This document shows, one piece after another, positions 1 to 8,884 of a DNA stretch of 64,000 bases. This DNA comes from Paenibacillus sp. 481 (lineage in GTDB: Bacteria; Bacillota; Bacilli; Paenibacillales; Paenibacillaceae), in NCBI RefSeq assembly GCF_021223605.1, contig NZ_CP075175.1:1449001-1513000 (forward strand). The letters run 5' to 3'. The first letter of the stretch is position 1, and each line of letters opens with the position of its first letter. Under the pieces are notes generated by a model. It saw nothing but the letters and a program-made list of their open reading frames with translations. It did no database searches and had not been told where the DNA came from. The position numbers and the translations under genes are program-made.

Positions 1-2
1 GA

Positions 3-131
3 AACTACACCTTCGGGAGAGTTTATACAACGATACAGGCAATTTCCTCCGTTCTTAACATCCCCTTTACAAAACACGTTGAAAAACACATCGAAATAGA
101 GCAAAAATCTAAAGCCCTGAAACCATTTTAG
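3..131 (+). CDS. C-terminal end of an unidentified gene (partial, cut by window edge)
   Basis: Frame 3 is open from the left edge to a TAG at 129-131 and gives a protein-like tail (NYTFGRVYTTIQAISSVL..., ending SKALKPF). The other two frames close much earlier. I do not recognise the family. The convergent hairpin at 241-279 would suit the end of this gene and of htpG. The call rests only on an open frame with plausible composition. Confidence 0.4.
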   Translation, partial: NYTFGRVYTTIQAISSVLNIPFTKHVEKHIEIEQKSKALKPF

Positions 132-240
132 ACATGGCAATCACAACTAAAAACTTATCAATAGCCCTACGAGTGCAACAAATTTTCTGGTAACCGTACG
201 GAGAGATAGTTTAAAATTAGTAGAACAGCTGTATTCCACA

Positions 241-279
241 ACAACACCCGCTCTAGCTTTCGCCAGAAACGGGTGTTGT
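241..279. terminator. hairpin between convergent genes
   Basis: ACAACACCCG (241-250) pairs perfectly with CGGGTGTTGT (270-279). It lies 20 bases past the htpG stop. No clear U-run follows on either strand, so it is a weaker candidate terminator. Confidence 0.5.
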
Positions 280-298
280 GCGGGACGTATTTCGATAA

Positions 299-2179
299 TT
301 ACACCATGATTTTGCAAATATCATTCGTAAATTCAACCGGATCATTGATCGGCAAGCCCTCGATCAGCAACGCTTGATGGTACAACAAACTCGTGTACAA
401 ATTCAGCTTCTCTTTATCCGTCGCATAAGCATCCTTCAGCGATTGGAACACCTCATGGTTGATGTTAATTTCCAGCACCTTGTCCGCCTTCACATCTTGT
501 GCGTTCGGCATTGCTTTCAATATTTTTTCCATCTCAATCGTCAGTTCGCCTTCAGTAGACAAGCATACCGGATGCGTCTTCAAGCGTTTCGACGCGCGGA
601 CGCTTTTCACTTTGTCACCCAGCGCAGCCGTCATATGCTCGAACAGATCCTTGTTCTCGCTTTCTTCTTCCGCAGACGATTGCTCATCTGCATCCGGTTC
701 AATACCTAGATCACCGCTCGATACGGACTTAAATTCTTTCTCTTTGTAGGACATGATCATCTTGATTGCGAACTCATCAATATCGTCCGTGAAATATAAA
801 ATTTCATATCCTTTATCCGATACGATCTCCGTCTGCGGAAGCTTCTCGATACGTTCAATCGATTCACCAGACGCATAATAAATATATTTTTGCTCTTCCG
901 GCATTCTCGACACATACTCATCCAACGTAACTAGCTTCTTCTCCGCCGACGAGTAGAACATGATCAAGTCTTGTAAAACGTCTTTGTGCGTACCGTAATC
1001 GCTGTATACGCCGTATTTCAATTGTTTGCCGAAAGCCGTGTAAAATTGCTCGTACTTTTCTCTTTCGTCCTTCAACAAGCTTTGCAACGCACCTTTGATC
1101 TTGCTCTTAATGTTCTTTGCAATCAGAGTCAATTGACGATCATGCTGCAACATTTCACGGGAAATGTTAAGCGACAAATCCTCAGAATCGACCATCCCTT
1201 TGACAAAGCCAAAATAGTCAGGCAGCAAGTCCGCACACTTGTTCATAATCAATACGCCGTTCGAATACAACTCCAAACCTTTTTCGTATTCCTTCGTGTA
1301 ATAGTCAAATGGTGTATTTTCCGGAATAAACATAATCGCGTTATAGACAACCGCACCGTCAGCACTAATATGAACATGCTTAAGCGGCTTATCAAAGCCG
1401 TAGCGCTTTTCTGCATAGAAGTTATCGTAATCTTCTTGAGTTAGCTCGCTCTTATTTTTCCGCCAGATCGGCACCATGCTATTTACCGTTTGTTCCTCGG
1501 TATACTCCTCAAGCTCTTCCTCGCTGCCTTCTTTAGGTCTTTGACCTTTGGCATCCATCTTAATTGGATAACGAATAAAATCAGAATATTTTTTAACGAT
1601 CGCTCTTAAACGATACTCTTCCAAATACTCATCGTAGTTATCATCTTCGGTGTTCGGTTTAATTTTCAACGTAATGACAGTTCCAGCAGACTCCTTCTCA
1701 AATGGCACGACTGTATAGCCATCTGCACCCTTGGACTCCCACTTGAATGCCTCATCACTGCCAAACGCCTTGCTTATTACCGTAACAACATCCGCCACCA
1801 TAAAGGCAGAATAAAATCCGACCCCGAATTGGCCGATAATGTTGTGTCCGTCTTTCTGCTCATTTTCTTTCTTAAAGGCTAACGAGCCGCTCTTGGCGAT
1901 GACGCCCAAGTTATTTTCAAGCTCTTCCTTCGTCATCCCGATTCCTGTATCCGTGATCGTCAACGTTCTATTCGCTTTATCTGCGGTCACTTTCACATAA
2001 TAGTTCTCTTTGTCGAACACGATTTGCTCATCCGTCAGCGCTTTGTAATACATTTTGTCGATCGCATCACTTGCATTGGAAATGAGTTCACGTAAAAAGA
2101 TTTCGCGCTGCGTGTAAATGGAGTTGATCATCATTTCGAGCAATCGTTTCGATTCTGCTTTAAACTGTTTCTTAGCCAT
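299..2179 (-). CDS. htpG: HSP90-family molecular chaperone HtpG
   Basis: Cytosolic ATP-dependent chaperone of 626 aa, the usual length. The N-terminal GHKL ATPase domain shows [14 protein letters not shown] (Glu31 and Asn35 are the catalytic and Mg-binding positions), DTGIGM and a [11 protein letters not shown] lid segment. The middle domain carries the conserved LNISREMLQ motif, and a C-terminal dimerisation region follows. I chose ATG at 2179 because AAGGGGA sits about 8 bases upstream; the in-frame ATG at 2197 would place that site inside the gene. A perfect CIRCE operator lies about 100 bp upstream, so HrcA control is likely. Confidence 0.97.
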   Translation of the reverse strand: MAKKQFKAESKRLLEMMINSIYTQREIFLRELISNASDAIDKMYYKALTDEQIVFDKENYYVKVTADKANRTLTITDTGIGMTKEELENNLGVIAKSGSLAFKKENEQKDGHNIIGQFGVGFYSAFMVADVVTVISKAFGSDEAFKWESKGADGYTVVPFEKESAGTVITLKIKPNTEDDNYDEYLEEYRLRAIVKKYSDFIRYPIKMDAKGQRPKEGSEEELEEYTEEQTVNSMVPIWRKNKSELTQEDYDNFYAEKRYGFDKPLKHVHISADGAVVYNAIMFIPENTPFDYYTKEYEKGLELYSNGVLIMNKCADLLPDYFGFVKGMVDSEDLSLNISREMLQHDRQLTLIAKNIKSKIKGALQSLLKDEREKYEQFYTAFGKQLKYGVYSDYGTHKDVLQDLIMFYSSAEKKLVTLDEYVSRMPEEQKYIYYASGESIERIEKLPQTEIVSDKGYEILYFTDDIDEFAIKMIMSYKEKEFKSVSSGDLGIEPDADEQSSAEEESENKDLFEHMTAALGDKVKSVRASKRLKTHPVCLSTEGELTIEMEKILKAMPNAQDVKADKVLEININHEVFQSLKDAYATDKEKLNLYTSLLYHQALLIEGLPINDPVEFTNDICKIMV

Positions 2180-2275
2180 ATGTAAGTCCCCTTCCAATTA
2201 TGAAAATGATCATGAATAGCGGCATATAAGTAAATGTTCGTAGATGTTGGTAAATGCGCTCTTTGCCGAAACGTA

Positions 2276-2302
2276 TTAGCACTCAAGCACGAAGAGTGCT
2301 AA
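2276..2302. promoter_or_regulatory. CIRCE element (HrcA operator)
   Basis: TTAGCACTC (2276-2284), 9 bases, GAGTGCTAA (2294-2302) is an exact match to the CIRCE consensus. It lies 97 bp upstream of the htpG start codon. In Bacillales, HrcA represses groESL and dnaK through this element; here it would place htpG in the same heat-shock class. Confidence 0.95.
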
Positions 2303-2388
2303 CCCTTTCTTTCTATATACCATATTCTAATTTTTAATGTCAATATATGACTAGCAAAAAGTGGAATCCATGTGTAGCGCTGTTGCGC

Positions 2389-3261
2389 CTAATAAATCTG
2401 CGTAGCCGTTGGCGGTAATTGCTCGACATGCCGTAAATAGGCCGTGACACGCTCATCCTCAGCGCGATCGTAATCATATCCAAGTTGCTCCGCAACAACA
2501 GCGGCCGTGCTGCGGAACAGGTTGCCCATTGCAAATAAGGCTCTCCACGTGTCCGCATAGCTGCCATTAGCATAAGTAGATAGCAGTTCGTTCCAAATAG
2601 CCTCCGGCACATATTTCTCGATATATTTGCCGGATTTTCCGATACTGACGGAAAAATCAGTTTCAATGCCGACTCTCCACTCCAGCATTTTAATGAGCAT
2701 CGGTCTTACAATCTGGTTCAGCTGGTCCTGCGCGTAGAGGAGTTCCTTTCGCCACAGCCCTTTTGCCACATACATAGACACCCACCAGAACTCATTGCAG
2801 CAATCCGCGAACCATTCCGCGGAAGGCCTCTTTACCCAATAGTCCTCATCCGTAGGTGCTGGAATGGGAGGCAAGCTATGATCTTTGTCCATTAAAATAA
2901 CCGTGAGCTTGTCCTCATGACAGTATTCATCTGTTTCAGCGACAGGAATTAGCATCAGATCGATTCGATTACCGTCTGTGAACTGCATCAGATACGCGAA
3001 CCTTCCGCCTAATTCCGCTGGGAACATCGACATCGCTTCGGGCGTCTGCATCATCAGACGCTCACCAAACACGTCAATCCATTTCGGATCGCGTATAAAT
3101 GACGCCACATCGGTGACAAGATATACAATGTCAAAATCCTGAAACCGATCCTTAGGGACATTCTGATTCGTGCGCGAACCATTCATAGCGACCGCCCGAA
3201 TTCGCTCATCTTGTGCGGCTACTCGTAAGGCCAGCTGTATAATTTCCTGTTCAGACCGCAC
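2389..3261 (-). CDS. aadK: aminoglycoside 6-adenylyltransferase (AadK/ANT(6)-like)
   Basis: Predicted cytosolic enzyme that adenylylates streptomycin at the 6 position. The 290-aa protein matches the AadK family along its whole length: the start MRSEQE, nucleotidyltransferase motif NGSRTN (about residues 27-32), metal-binding DFDIVY (about 42-47), IDLMLIP, and the family block DCCNEFWWVS. Start is GTG with AAGGAGG 7 bases upstream. It stands alone, downstream of the CIRCE/htpG unit and divergent from udk. AadK-type genes are intrinsic in many bacilli, so this need not be an acquired resistance gene. Confidence 0.9.
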   Translation of the reverse strand: MRSEQEIIQLALRVAAQDERIRAVAMNGSRTNQNVPKDRFQDFDIVYLVTDVASFIRDPKWIDVFGERLMMQTPEAMSMFPAELGGRFAYLMQFTDGNRIDLMLIPVAETDEYCHEDKLTVILMDKDHSLPPIPAPTDEDYWVKRPSAEWFADCCNEFWWVSMYVAKGLWRKELLYAQDQLNQIVRPMLIKMLEWRVGIETDFSVSIGKSGKYIEKYVPEAIWNELLSTYANGSYADTWRALFAMGNLFRSTAAVVAEQLGYDYDRAEDERVTAYLRHVEQLPPTATQIY

Positions 3262-3463
3262 TGCGCTGCCTCCTTTTTTGTGAACATGGTACTGTATTCA
3301 TTTCTGCTATACCTTTGAAAAACCTTTATTTTAATACATGATGTCGAATACTGATAAAAAGTGCCACACTTCATTTAACCCTTCCAAGGTGAAAAAAAAT
3401 GAAAGCTGTGCTAAAATCAAATGATTGCACCGGCAACATCTTAGGGAGGTTTATTAAAGCGCC

Positions 3464-4114
3464 ATGCTAATTATAGGTATCGCCGGCGGCACCGGCTCCG
3501 GCAAGACAACGGTTGCTCGATCCGTCATAGACCGTCAAGGGTCAGAAAAAGTAACGTTCATATCGCAGGATAACTACTATAAGGATCATTCTCAGCTCAC
3601 AATGGCTGAACGCGAAACGATCAATTATGATCATCCGTTTGCCTTTGACAATGGGCTGTTAATTGAGAACCTCAAAAGTCTCAAAGCAGGCGAAACGGTA
3701 TACGCTCCTGTATACGATTTTACAGTTCATGCCCGTTCCACTACGGATACTGTAGAACTCAAGCCGAACAATATTGTCATTATCGAAGGACTGCACGTCT
3801 TGTCTGACGAAAATTTGCGCCAAATGCTCGACATCAAAGTATTCGTAGACACCGATCCCGATGTACGTATTCTGCGTCGTGTGCTGCGTGATATTGAAGA
3901 GCGCGGTCGGACAATACAGTCGATTCATAATCAATATTTGAATTCGGTAAAGCCGATGCACGAAGCATTTATCGAACCGTCCAAAAAATACGCTGACCTG
4001 ATCATTCCTGAAGGTGGTCATAATGAGGTCGGCATTCAATTGCTGTCCATCTTGACTGAGAAATATTTGACGAGTGATTGCGATTGGGTATTGGACAACA
4101 ATAACAACAATTAA
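3464..4114 (+). CDS. udk: uridine kinase
   Basis: Phosphorylates uridine and cytidine with GTP/ATP in pyrimidine salvage. The 216-aa product is the usual size. It has P-loop GGTGSGKT (residues 8-15), the DNYYKD substrate motif, YDHPFAFD, IIEGLHVL and the lid region RRVLRDIEERGR. The C-terminus ends in an unusual run of asparagines (DNNNNN). ATG at 3464 follows AGGGAGG at a rather long spacing of 14 bases. It is monocistronic, with a hairpin 30 bases downstream. Confidence 0.96.
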   Translation: MLIIGIAGGTGSGKTTVARSVIDRQGSEKVTFISQDNYYKDHSQLTMAERETINYDHPFAFDNGLLIENLKSLKAGETVYAPVYDFTVHARSTTDTVELKPNNIVIIEGLHVLSDENLRQMLDIKVFVDTDPDVRILRRVLRDIEERGRTIQSIHNQYLNSVKPMHEAFIEPSKKYADLIIPEGGHNEVGIQLLSILTEKYLTSDCDWVLDNNNNN

Positions 4115-4144
4115 TGATTATTAGCTAACATGTATAGCTTGTTA

Positions 4145-4189
4145 AAAGGGGTGTACAGCAGTAGGAAACTACTTCTGGACAACCCCTTT
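4145..4189 (+). terminator. long hairpin downstream of udk
   Basis: AAAGGGGT (4145-4152) pairs with ACCCCTTT (4182-4189). A second internal stem, AGTAG-GAAA-CTACT, stacks inside. It sits just after udk and probably ends its transcript, although the U-run is short. Confidence 0.55.
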
Positions 4190-4365
4190 ATTCATGTAGC
4201 GGCTTCCGTAGGAAGCGTTAACGAAATAGTCGCCACTTCGTGTTCCATATGCGCCATATGTTCAGCGATTGAACGCATATGTGGCACAATGGCCTCCCCA
4301 GCAGCCGTTTTACTTATGTCATATTTAGGCATACAATTGTCTTAACTTACATAAGGAGAACTCGC

Positions 4366-5268
4366 ATGGACAACAAAGCACTCACACAACTCACTCTAGC
4401 CATGATTATTTTTGGCTCTGTCGGCTTCTTTTCGAGTCTAACAGGGCTGCCCGCCATTGAACTCGTGTTTGTTCGCTTAATATGTGCAGCTATCTTTTTA
4501 TTTACGGCTTGGATGATATCTGGAAAGTTTAAGACCGAGGTATGGGATAAGAAAGAACTGTTGTTCATTATCCTCTGTGCTAGCGCTAACTTGTTGAACT
4601 GGATATTTTTATTTAAATCGTTCGAGCAAATTTCCATCACGATAGCGATCTCACTCTATCATTTAGCACCGATATTTGTGCTTATTGTCGGCAGCCTCCT
4701 GTTTAAAGAAAAGCTCACATGGCTATCCATGTTCGCCATTAGCTTATGCTTTATTGGCACGGTGTTGATTATGGGATTGGGCGAATTAAGCTCATCTTCG
4801 TTGGGATGGAGCGGAATTGTAAATAGTGTGCTGGCCGCTGTCTTTTATGCCGCAGTGATGTTATTGGGCAAGAGTATAAGTAAGGCAAGCGTATATGCAA
4901 CGACCTGTTTGCAAATGACGATCGGAATCGTGCTACTCGTTCCGTTCGTTAATTTCACCGCATATACCACACTTGATTCGATGCAGTGGTTTTATGCGAT
5001 TTTCACGGGAATTGTGCATACAGGTATCGTGTATCTGCTGTTTTTTAATAGTATACGCCATCTGTCTACGCAAATCGTTTCGTTTATGATTTTTGTCGAT
5101 CCAGCCGTAGCTATCTTACTGGATATCTTTTTGACCGATTTTCGTCCGGATTGGTTGCAATGGTCGGGCATTTTGCTTATTTTCGGTGGGTTGTTTATGA
5201 CGCTTAAACCTGCGAAATCACGAAGTGATATGGAGGACGTTGTTGTCGTCGAAAAAGTGGAGGCGTAG
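4366..5268 (+). CDS. EamA/DMT-family membrane transporter
   Basis: A 300-aa, highly hydrophobic protein with about ten membrane segments arranged as two EamA repeats, the pattern of drug/metabolite exporters. The second repeat includes HTGIVYLLFFNSIRHLS and the family-typical VDPAVAILLDI. ATG at 4366 has AAGGAGAA 6-7 bases upstream; an upstream in-frame ATG at 4279 has no such site. It is followed by a 13-bp perfect hairpin. The substrate cannot be told from sequence. Confidence 0.88.
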   Translation: MDNKALTQLTLAMIIFGSVGFFSSLTGLPAIELVFVRLICAAIFLFTAWMISGKFKTEVWDKKELLFIILCASANLLNWIFLFKSFEQISITIAISLYHLAPIFVLIVGSLLFKEKLTWLSMFAISLCFIGTVLIMGLGELSSSSLGWSGIVNSVLAAVFYAAVMLLGKSISKASVYATTCLQMTIGIVLLVPFVNFTAYTTLDSMQWFYAIFTGIVHTGIVYLLFFNSIRHLSTQIVSFMIFVDPAVAILLDIFLTDFRPDWLQWSGILLIFGGLFMTLKPAKSRSDMEDVVVVEKVEA

Positions 5269-5280
5269 CTTACGAAGGGA

Positions 5281-5316
5281 AAGGGTGTCATTACATGTGA
5301 GCATAATGACACCCTT
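5281..5316. terminator. bidirectional terminator hairpin
   Basis: AAGGGTGTCATTA (5281-5293) pairs perfectly with TAATGACACCCTT (5304-5316). It lies between the convergent EamA gene and the frameshifted membrane-protein gene. Confidence 0.8.
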
Positions 5317-5321
5317 GTATA

Positions 5322-5890
5322 TCAAGATGATAGTTTGATTTTATACCACAAAGTAACTACTAGAGAAGCGATCATCAATCCAACAGATATAAGAGCTAAC
5401 GTTATCCCTGCAATGGCCATTCCTCTGCCTTTAGGTGAACGTCTCGCCCTTACCCCCAAAATAAAACCAGGAATACTAATGAACCAAGAAGCGGCAATAA
5501 AACCAAGCGTATAATCTGGTCCCCTATAAAAATAAGACTCCGTTCGAATGTTGGTTTCATACCAAGCAAGTATAAGGAGTAACAGCCCAAAAATACCGCA
5601 TATCATCGAGACAACGGCTTGTCCTAATCTATCCTTTGGCTGCTTCTTATTAGATGGGGAATGTTGATTGTCTTCATACTGATGGGATGATGTTTGCTGA
5701 CTTCTGTCTGGTTCCATCTCCTTTGGTCGTCCGCTTCCCGGTCGTTCCGTTCTCTTAACGTTTCTCTCGACTGTTCCCGTGAACGCTCTTTAGGCGGATT
5801 TGCAGGCCTTTTCCGATCGTAATCCGGTCTTTTACTGGTTGGAGCCGATTTACGAGACTGACCCTGTGTCGGTCGTGATGTTCGCTGCAT
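5322..5890 (-). pseudogene. frameshifted copy of a DUF4190-like membrane protein
   Basis: The N-terminal part reads MQRTSRPTQGQSRKS... from 5890; the C-terminal part reads ...DRSQQTSSHQYED and two membrane helices in a different frame to 5322. Joined, they align along the whole length with the intact neighbour at 5950-6555. At the break (about 5741-5752) this copy has GGTCGTTCCGTTCTC where the intact copy has one more base (GGTCGTTCTCGGTCTC), so a one-base deletion explains the split. The hydrophobic part (about 100 aa) resembles DUF4190: a helix pair separated by a GFILGVRARRS segment and a final GMAIAGITLAL helix. It could be a true pseudogene or a sequencing error. Confidence 0.75.
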
Positions 5891-5949
5891 TTTGTGCGAT
5901 TCCCTTCGGTTAAATTCTCGTATCTGTTAACTCCATTATCGAAACGTAG

Positions 5950-6555
5950 CTACAACCTGCTTACAGCTATTACTACTATTATCGTCCCAAAGCCAAACGG
6001 AATGGCAGTTAGCGTTATCCCAGCAATGGCCATCCCTCTACCTCTAGGTGAACGTCTCGCTCTTATCCCCAGAATGATACCAACAATACTAATGATGTAA
6101 GACAAGAAGAAAAAAGTAATTGCAATAAATTCTCCCGTATCGAGAGATAGCAACGCATCGGCGATAAATTGTACGAATGCTATCAGAAATAATAGACTCG
6201 CGAAAATACCACATATCATCGACACAACGGCTTGTCCCAATCTATCCTTTGGTCCTTTTTCAATCGAAGGACTTGAATTGTCTTCATACTGACGGGATGA
6301 TGTTTGTTGACTTCTGTCTGATTGCATCTCCCTTGGTCGACCACTACCTGGTCGTTCTCGGTCTCTTAACGAATCTCTTGACTGTTCCCGTGAGCGCTCT
6401 CTAGGCCTCGGGCTTCTTGATTGCTCTCTTGATTGCTCTCTTGATTGTTCCCTTCGCTTATCTTCCGATCTTTTTCGATCTGAATCCGGCCTGCTCGCTG
6501 ATGATGGAGTTGATCTACGAGGCTGACTTTGTGTCGGTCTTGTTGTTCGCTGCAT
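5950..6555 (-). CDS. DUF4190-like membrane protein with Arg/Ser/Gln-rich N-terminus
   Basis: 201 aa. Residues 1 to about 90 are disordered and strongly basic, with repeats of REQS (REQSREQSREQSR). The C-terminal half holds three to four membrane segments around GIILGIRARRSPRGRGMAIAGI, typical of DUF4190. The start has AAGGGGA upstream. The intact paralogue of the broken copy just downstream; the two share near-identical ends (MQRT...RPTQ, SQQTSS.QYEDN), so they arose by tandem duplication. Function unknown. The cytoplasmic basic tail could bind nucleic acid or phospholipid, but nothing here proves it. Confidence 0.8.
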   Translation of the reverse strand: MQRTTRPTQSQPRRSTPSSASRPDSDRKRSEDKRREQSREQSREQSRSPRPRERSREQSRDSLRDRERPGSGRPREMQSDRSQQTSSRQYEDNSSPSIEKGPKDRLGQAVVSMICGIFASLLFLIAFVQFIADALLSLDTGEFIAITFFFLSYIISIVGIILGIRARRSPRGRGMAIAGITLTAIPFGFGTIIVVIAVSRL

Positions 6556-6677
6556 TTCGAATGATCCCCTTCTATCTTCTATAGGTATGATGTACCATTC
6601 GACAATTTCACCTAAAATCCTCTTATCATCCCTGTTTTTCCCTATATATCTGCTTATTTCTCCCTAAGCGTGACACG

Positions 6678-7394
6678 TTATGTATTTCGCAAAGGGTACA
6701 CAAGATGAACCCCTTTTTCCTGACGCAAAGCTTCAACGAACATATAATTATGGTCTGCACCTGCTATGCACAACATTCGCTTCCCTGCATGCTTTTTAAT
6801 TGCATTTTTAATACGCTGAATCATAATAAGATGGCGACAAATCCATCTAAACATATGGGCTTGCGGATTCACGCGCTCTAACCATTCATACATTTGCTTC
6901 GTCACAATGTCATATTCGCACGAATTAAACGGAATCGCACTGGAACTGAAACTGCAATCCACCGTTGCAAATTGCCGTTGCTGCCACCGCTCTAACTCCT
7001 CCTGCAAAGCTAGCCTTTCAGCACCGTCATAACGTTGAAACGGATCAAAATCCGCCCAAACATCAAGCTCCATCCAATCCATAGGCTCAAAAGCGATGTT
7101 AATCTCTTCACACAGAGGAAAAATCAAATCCCAGTACTCACTTGCAGGCTCACCCCGGTATCCACGCTTGGTACTCTTCCTATCCTGTTCGGTGCTACCC
7201 TGATCCTGCTGGTACCATTCCCAATACTCAGGCAGTACCTCGCCACAAATCACATCGGGATTAAATGCTACAATTAACTCCTTCATTAAATCCAAAGAAA
7301 AATTGTATTTTTCCCTGAGCATCGGGTCATGCGTCACGCCAAGAATTCCTACGGTGCAACCAGTAGCCACTACAGAGTCTCCCATTTGGCCCAC
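6678..7394 (-). CDS. conserved hypothetical protein coupled to an ArsR-type regulator
   Basis: 238 aa with no membrane segment. It starts VGILGVTHDPMLREKYN and has a conserved-looking end, RMLCIAGADHNYMFVEAL, with several His, Asp and Trp residues that could form a metal or catalytic site. The layout faintly recalls TraB/ChaN-type proteins, but I cannot assign it. The start (GTG at 7394 or ATG at 7385) lies inside the end of the upstream regulator gene, so the two are translationally coupled and probably act in one response. Confidence 0.7.
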   Translation of the reverse strand: MGQMGDSVVATGCTVGILGVTHDPMLREKYNFSLDLMKELIVAFNPDVICGEVLPEYWEWYQQDQGSTEQDRKSTKRGYRGEPASEYWDLIFPLCEEINIAFEPMDWMELDVWADFDPFQRYDGAERLALQEELERWQQRQFATVDCSFSSSAIPFNSCEYDIVTKQMYEWLERVNPQAHMFRWICRHLIMIQRIKNAIKKHAGKRMLCIAGADHNYMFVEALRQEKGVHLVYPLRNT

Positions 7395-7969
7395 ATTTCC
7401 GGCGGGTTCAATTCATAAACCTCATTCTCCCTAAACATGAACTGGTGCATAATAAACTCCCTGCGTATCGTTGCAAAATCAGCGTGAACATGTTTAATAA
7501 ACGCATTCACTTCCTGCTCACTATACTTCCTTCCCATTTCCAGCTTCCCAATCAAATGTTCCAATACAATAAGCTTCTTCTTCAGCTGCGCCGGAACACT
7601 TTTCAATTTTCCATCGACCGTAAAGAAATTTCGAATAACCGATTCCTTCATGCGCGTACGATTCTCATCCAAGTCGATCGCTCCTCCTTCGGTTGTGCGG
7701 TAAATTAAATTCACCGCGGCAGTGGCATTATTTTTGATAAAGTAGTCGTTTAATGAAAAATAAATCGTATTCTTCTCTCTGCGCTCATTGATTAGACTCG
7801 CCTCCCGAAGCTTGGCCGCGTGATGAGTAATCGTCGCAGGTGTTAAGGACAGCTTCTCCGCCAGCACTTGGCCATTCAACTCTCCGTCAGCAAGCAAAAT
7901 TAATATTTTTATTCTGGTAGGGTCTGCAAGCGCCTTATGATAATTGACCACTTTGTCTAATTGCATCAT
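7370..7969 (-). CDS. ArsR-type winged-helix regulator with DUF2087 domain
   Basis: 199 aa. Residues about 8-75 form a winged helix of the ArsR/HTH_20 type (ALADPTRIKILILLADGELNGQ...LSLTPATITHHAAKLREA). The second half (FFTVDGKLKSVPAQ...KYSEQEVNAFIKHVHAD...REFIMHQFMFRE) is a DUF2087 domain, often joined to such regulators. ATG at 7969 has GAGAGG 8 bases upstream. An array of TTAGATCA repeats directly upstream is the likely operator. It overlaps and presumably controls the following unknown gene. Ligand unknown; no clear metal-binding Cys pair is seen. Confidence 0.88.
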   Translation of the reverse strand: MMQLDKVVNYHKALADPTRIKILILLADGELNGQVLAEKLSLTPATITHHAAKLREASLINERREKNTIYFSLNDYFIKNNATAAVNLIYRTTEGGAIDLDENRTRMKESVIRNFFTVDGKLKSVPAQLKKKLIVLEHLIGKLEMGRKYSEQEVNAFIKHVHADFATIRREFIMHQFMFRENEVYELNPPEMWAKWETL

Positions 7970-8002
7970 CGTAATTCCTCTCTGTACTTCGTATGGAACA
8001 CC

Positions 8003-8071
8003 TTAGATTAGATCACTGGTTTAGATCATCTGATTAGATCATTATCTAATTAGATATATGTTAAATTAGAT
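8003..8071. promoter_or_regulatory. TTAGAT(CA) repeat array, candidate operator
   Basis: TTAGATCA occurs at 8008, 8021 and 8034, exactly 13 bp apart, with further TTAGAT copies at 8003, 8050 and 8066. The palindrome ATCTAATTAGAT lies at 8044-8055. It sits 35-100 bp upstream of the ArsR-type regulator start and upstream of the divergent response regulator gene, so it could serve either. Confidence 0.6.
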
Positions 8072-8182
8072 AGTAATGAAAAAGGAGTATTTTGTCAAAC
8101 CTATTTTAGAGGTAGACGGTGAGAAAGATTATCAAATACAATGATGGCAATGGCACAACAGTTTATATAAAGGCAGGACACC

Positions 8183-8872
8183 ATGATGAAAAAAATTCTA
8201 CTCATTGAAGATGAGAGAAATTTAGCACGTTTTATTGAACTGGAGTTGCGGCATGAATCGTTCTCCGTCACCGTAGCTTATGATGGGAACAGTGGGCTCG
8301 ACCTTGCATTGAAAGACGAGTGGGATGTCATTTTATTGGATCTTATGCTACCTGAATTGGATGGGATCGAGGTGTGTCGCCAAATACGCGTTGTCAAAAA
8401 AACGCCGATTATGATGCTAACCGCAAGAGACAGTATTATGGATCGGGTCTCGGGTCTAGATAGCGGCGCTGACGACTATATCCCGAAGCCGTTCGCGATT
8501 GAGGAATTGTTGGCGCGAATCAGAGTCGTCTTTAGACGCCAAGAGGAACTCGAGGAGCTGGCAGCAGAGCAGCGATCGCTCCTTACCTTTCATGAACTAT
8601 GCGTTGATCTGAACGCGAGAATGGTCACCAAAGGCGGTCAAATCATCGATTTGACGAAGAGAGAGTACGAATTGCTCGTTGCGTTTATGAAAAATACGAA
8701 CCGTGCGCTGTCCCGTGAAACGCTACTAGATACCGTGTGGGGGTTCGAAGCGGCGGTTGATACGAATGTAGTAGATGTATATGTTCGATATTTACGTAAC
8801 AAAATCGATAACCCTGACGAGGCGAGCTTCATTCAGACGATTCGCGGCGTTGGCTATGTGATGAGAAAATGA
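8183..8872 (+). CDS. OmpR/PhoB-family response regulator
   Basis: 229 aa. Receiver domain at residues 1-120 with acidic pocket ED (9-10), phospho-acceptor Asp53 in ILLDLMLPELDG and conserved Lys in IPKPF. The C-terminal winged-helix effector domain (LTKREYELLVAFMKN...VDVYVRYLRNKID...IRGVGYVMRK) binds DNA. The start is ATGATG at 8183/8186 behind AGGCAGG. Twelve bases separate it from its cognate kinase, so they form one operon. An iron-uptake operon follows, but it has its own Fur box, so a regulatory link is only possible. Confidence 0.93.
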   Translation: MMKKILLIEDERNLARFIELELRHESFSVTVAYDGNSGLDLALKDEWDVILLDLMLPELDGIEVCRQIRVVKKTPIMMLTARDSIMDRVSGLDSGADDYIPKPFAIEELLARIRVVFRRQEELEELAAEQRSLLTFHELCVDLNARMVTKGGQIIDLTKREYELLVAFMKNTNRALSRETLLDTVWGFEAAVDTNVVDVYVRYLRNKIDNPDEASFIQTIRGVGYVMRK

Positions 8873-8884
8873 GACGATGAAACG

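Noticed and set aside
986-1444. 152-codon plus-strand frame inside htpG
   Set aside because: Antisense to a highly conserved gene, with no ribosome site or recognisable product.
4130-4345. 71-codon plus-strand frame between udk and the EamA gene
   Set aside because: Starts within the udk terminator hairpin and has no ribosome site.
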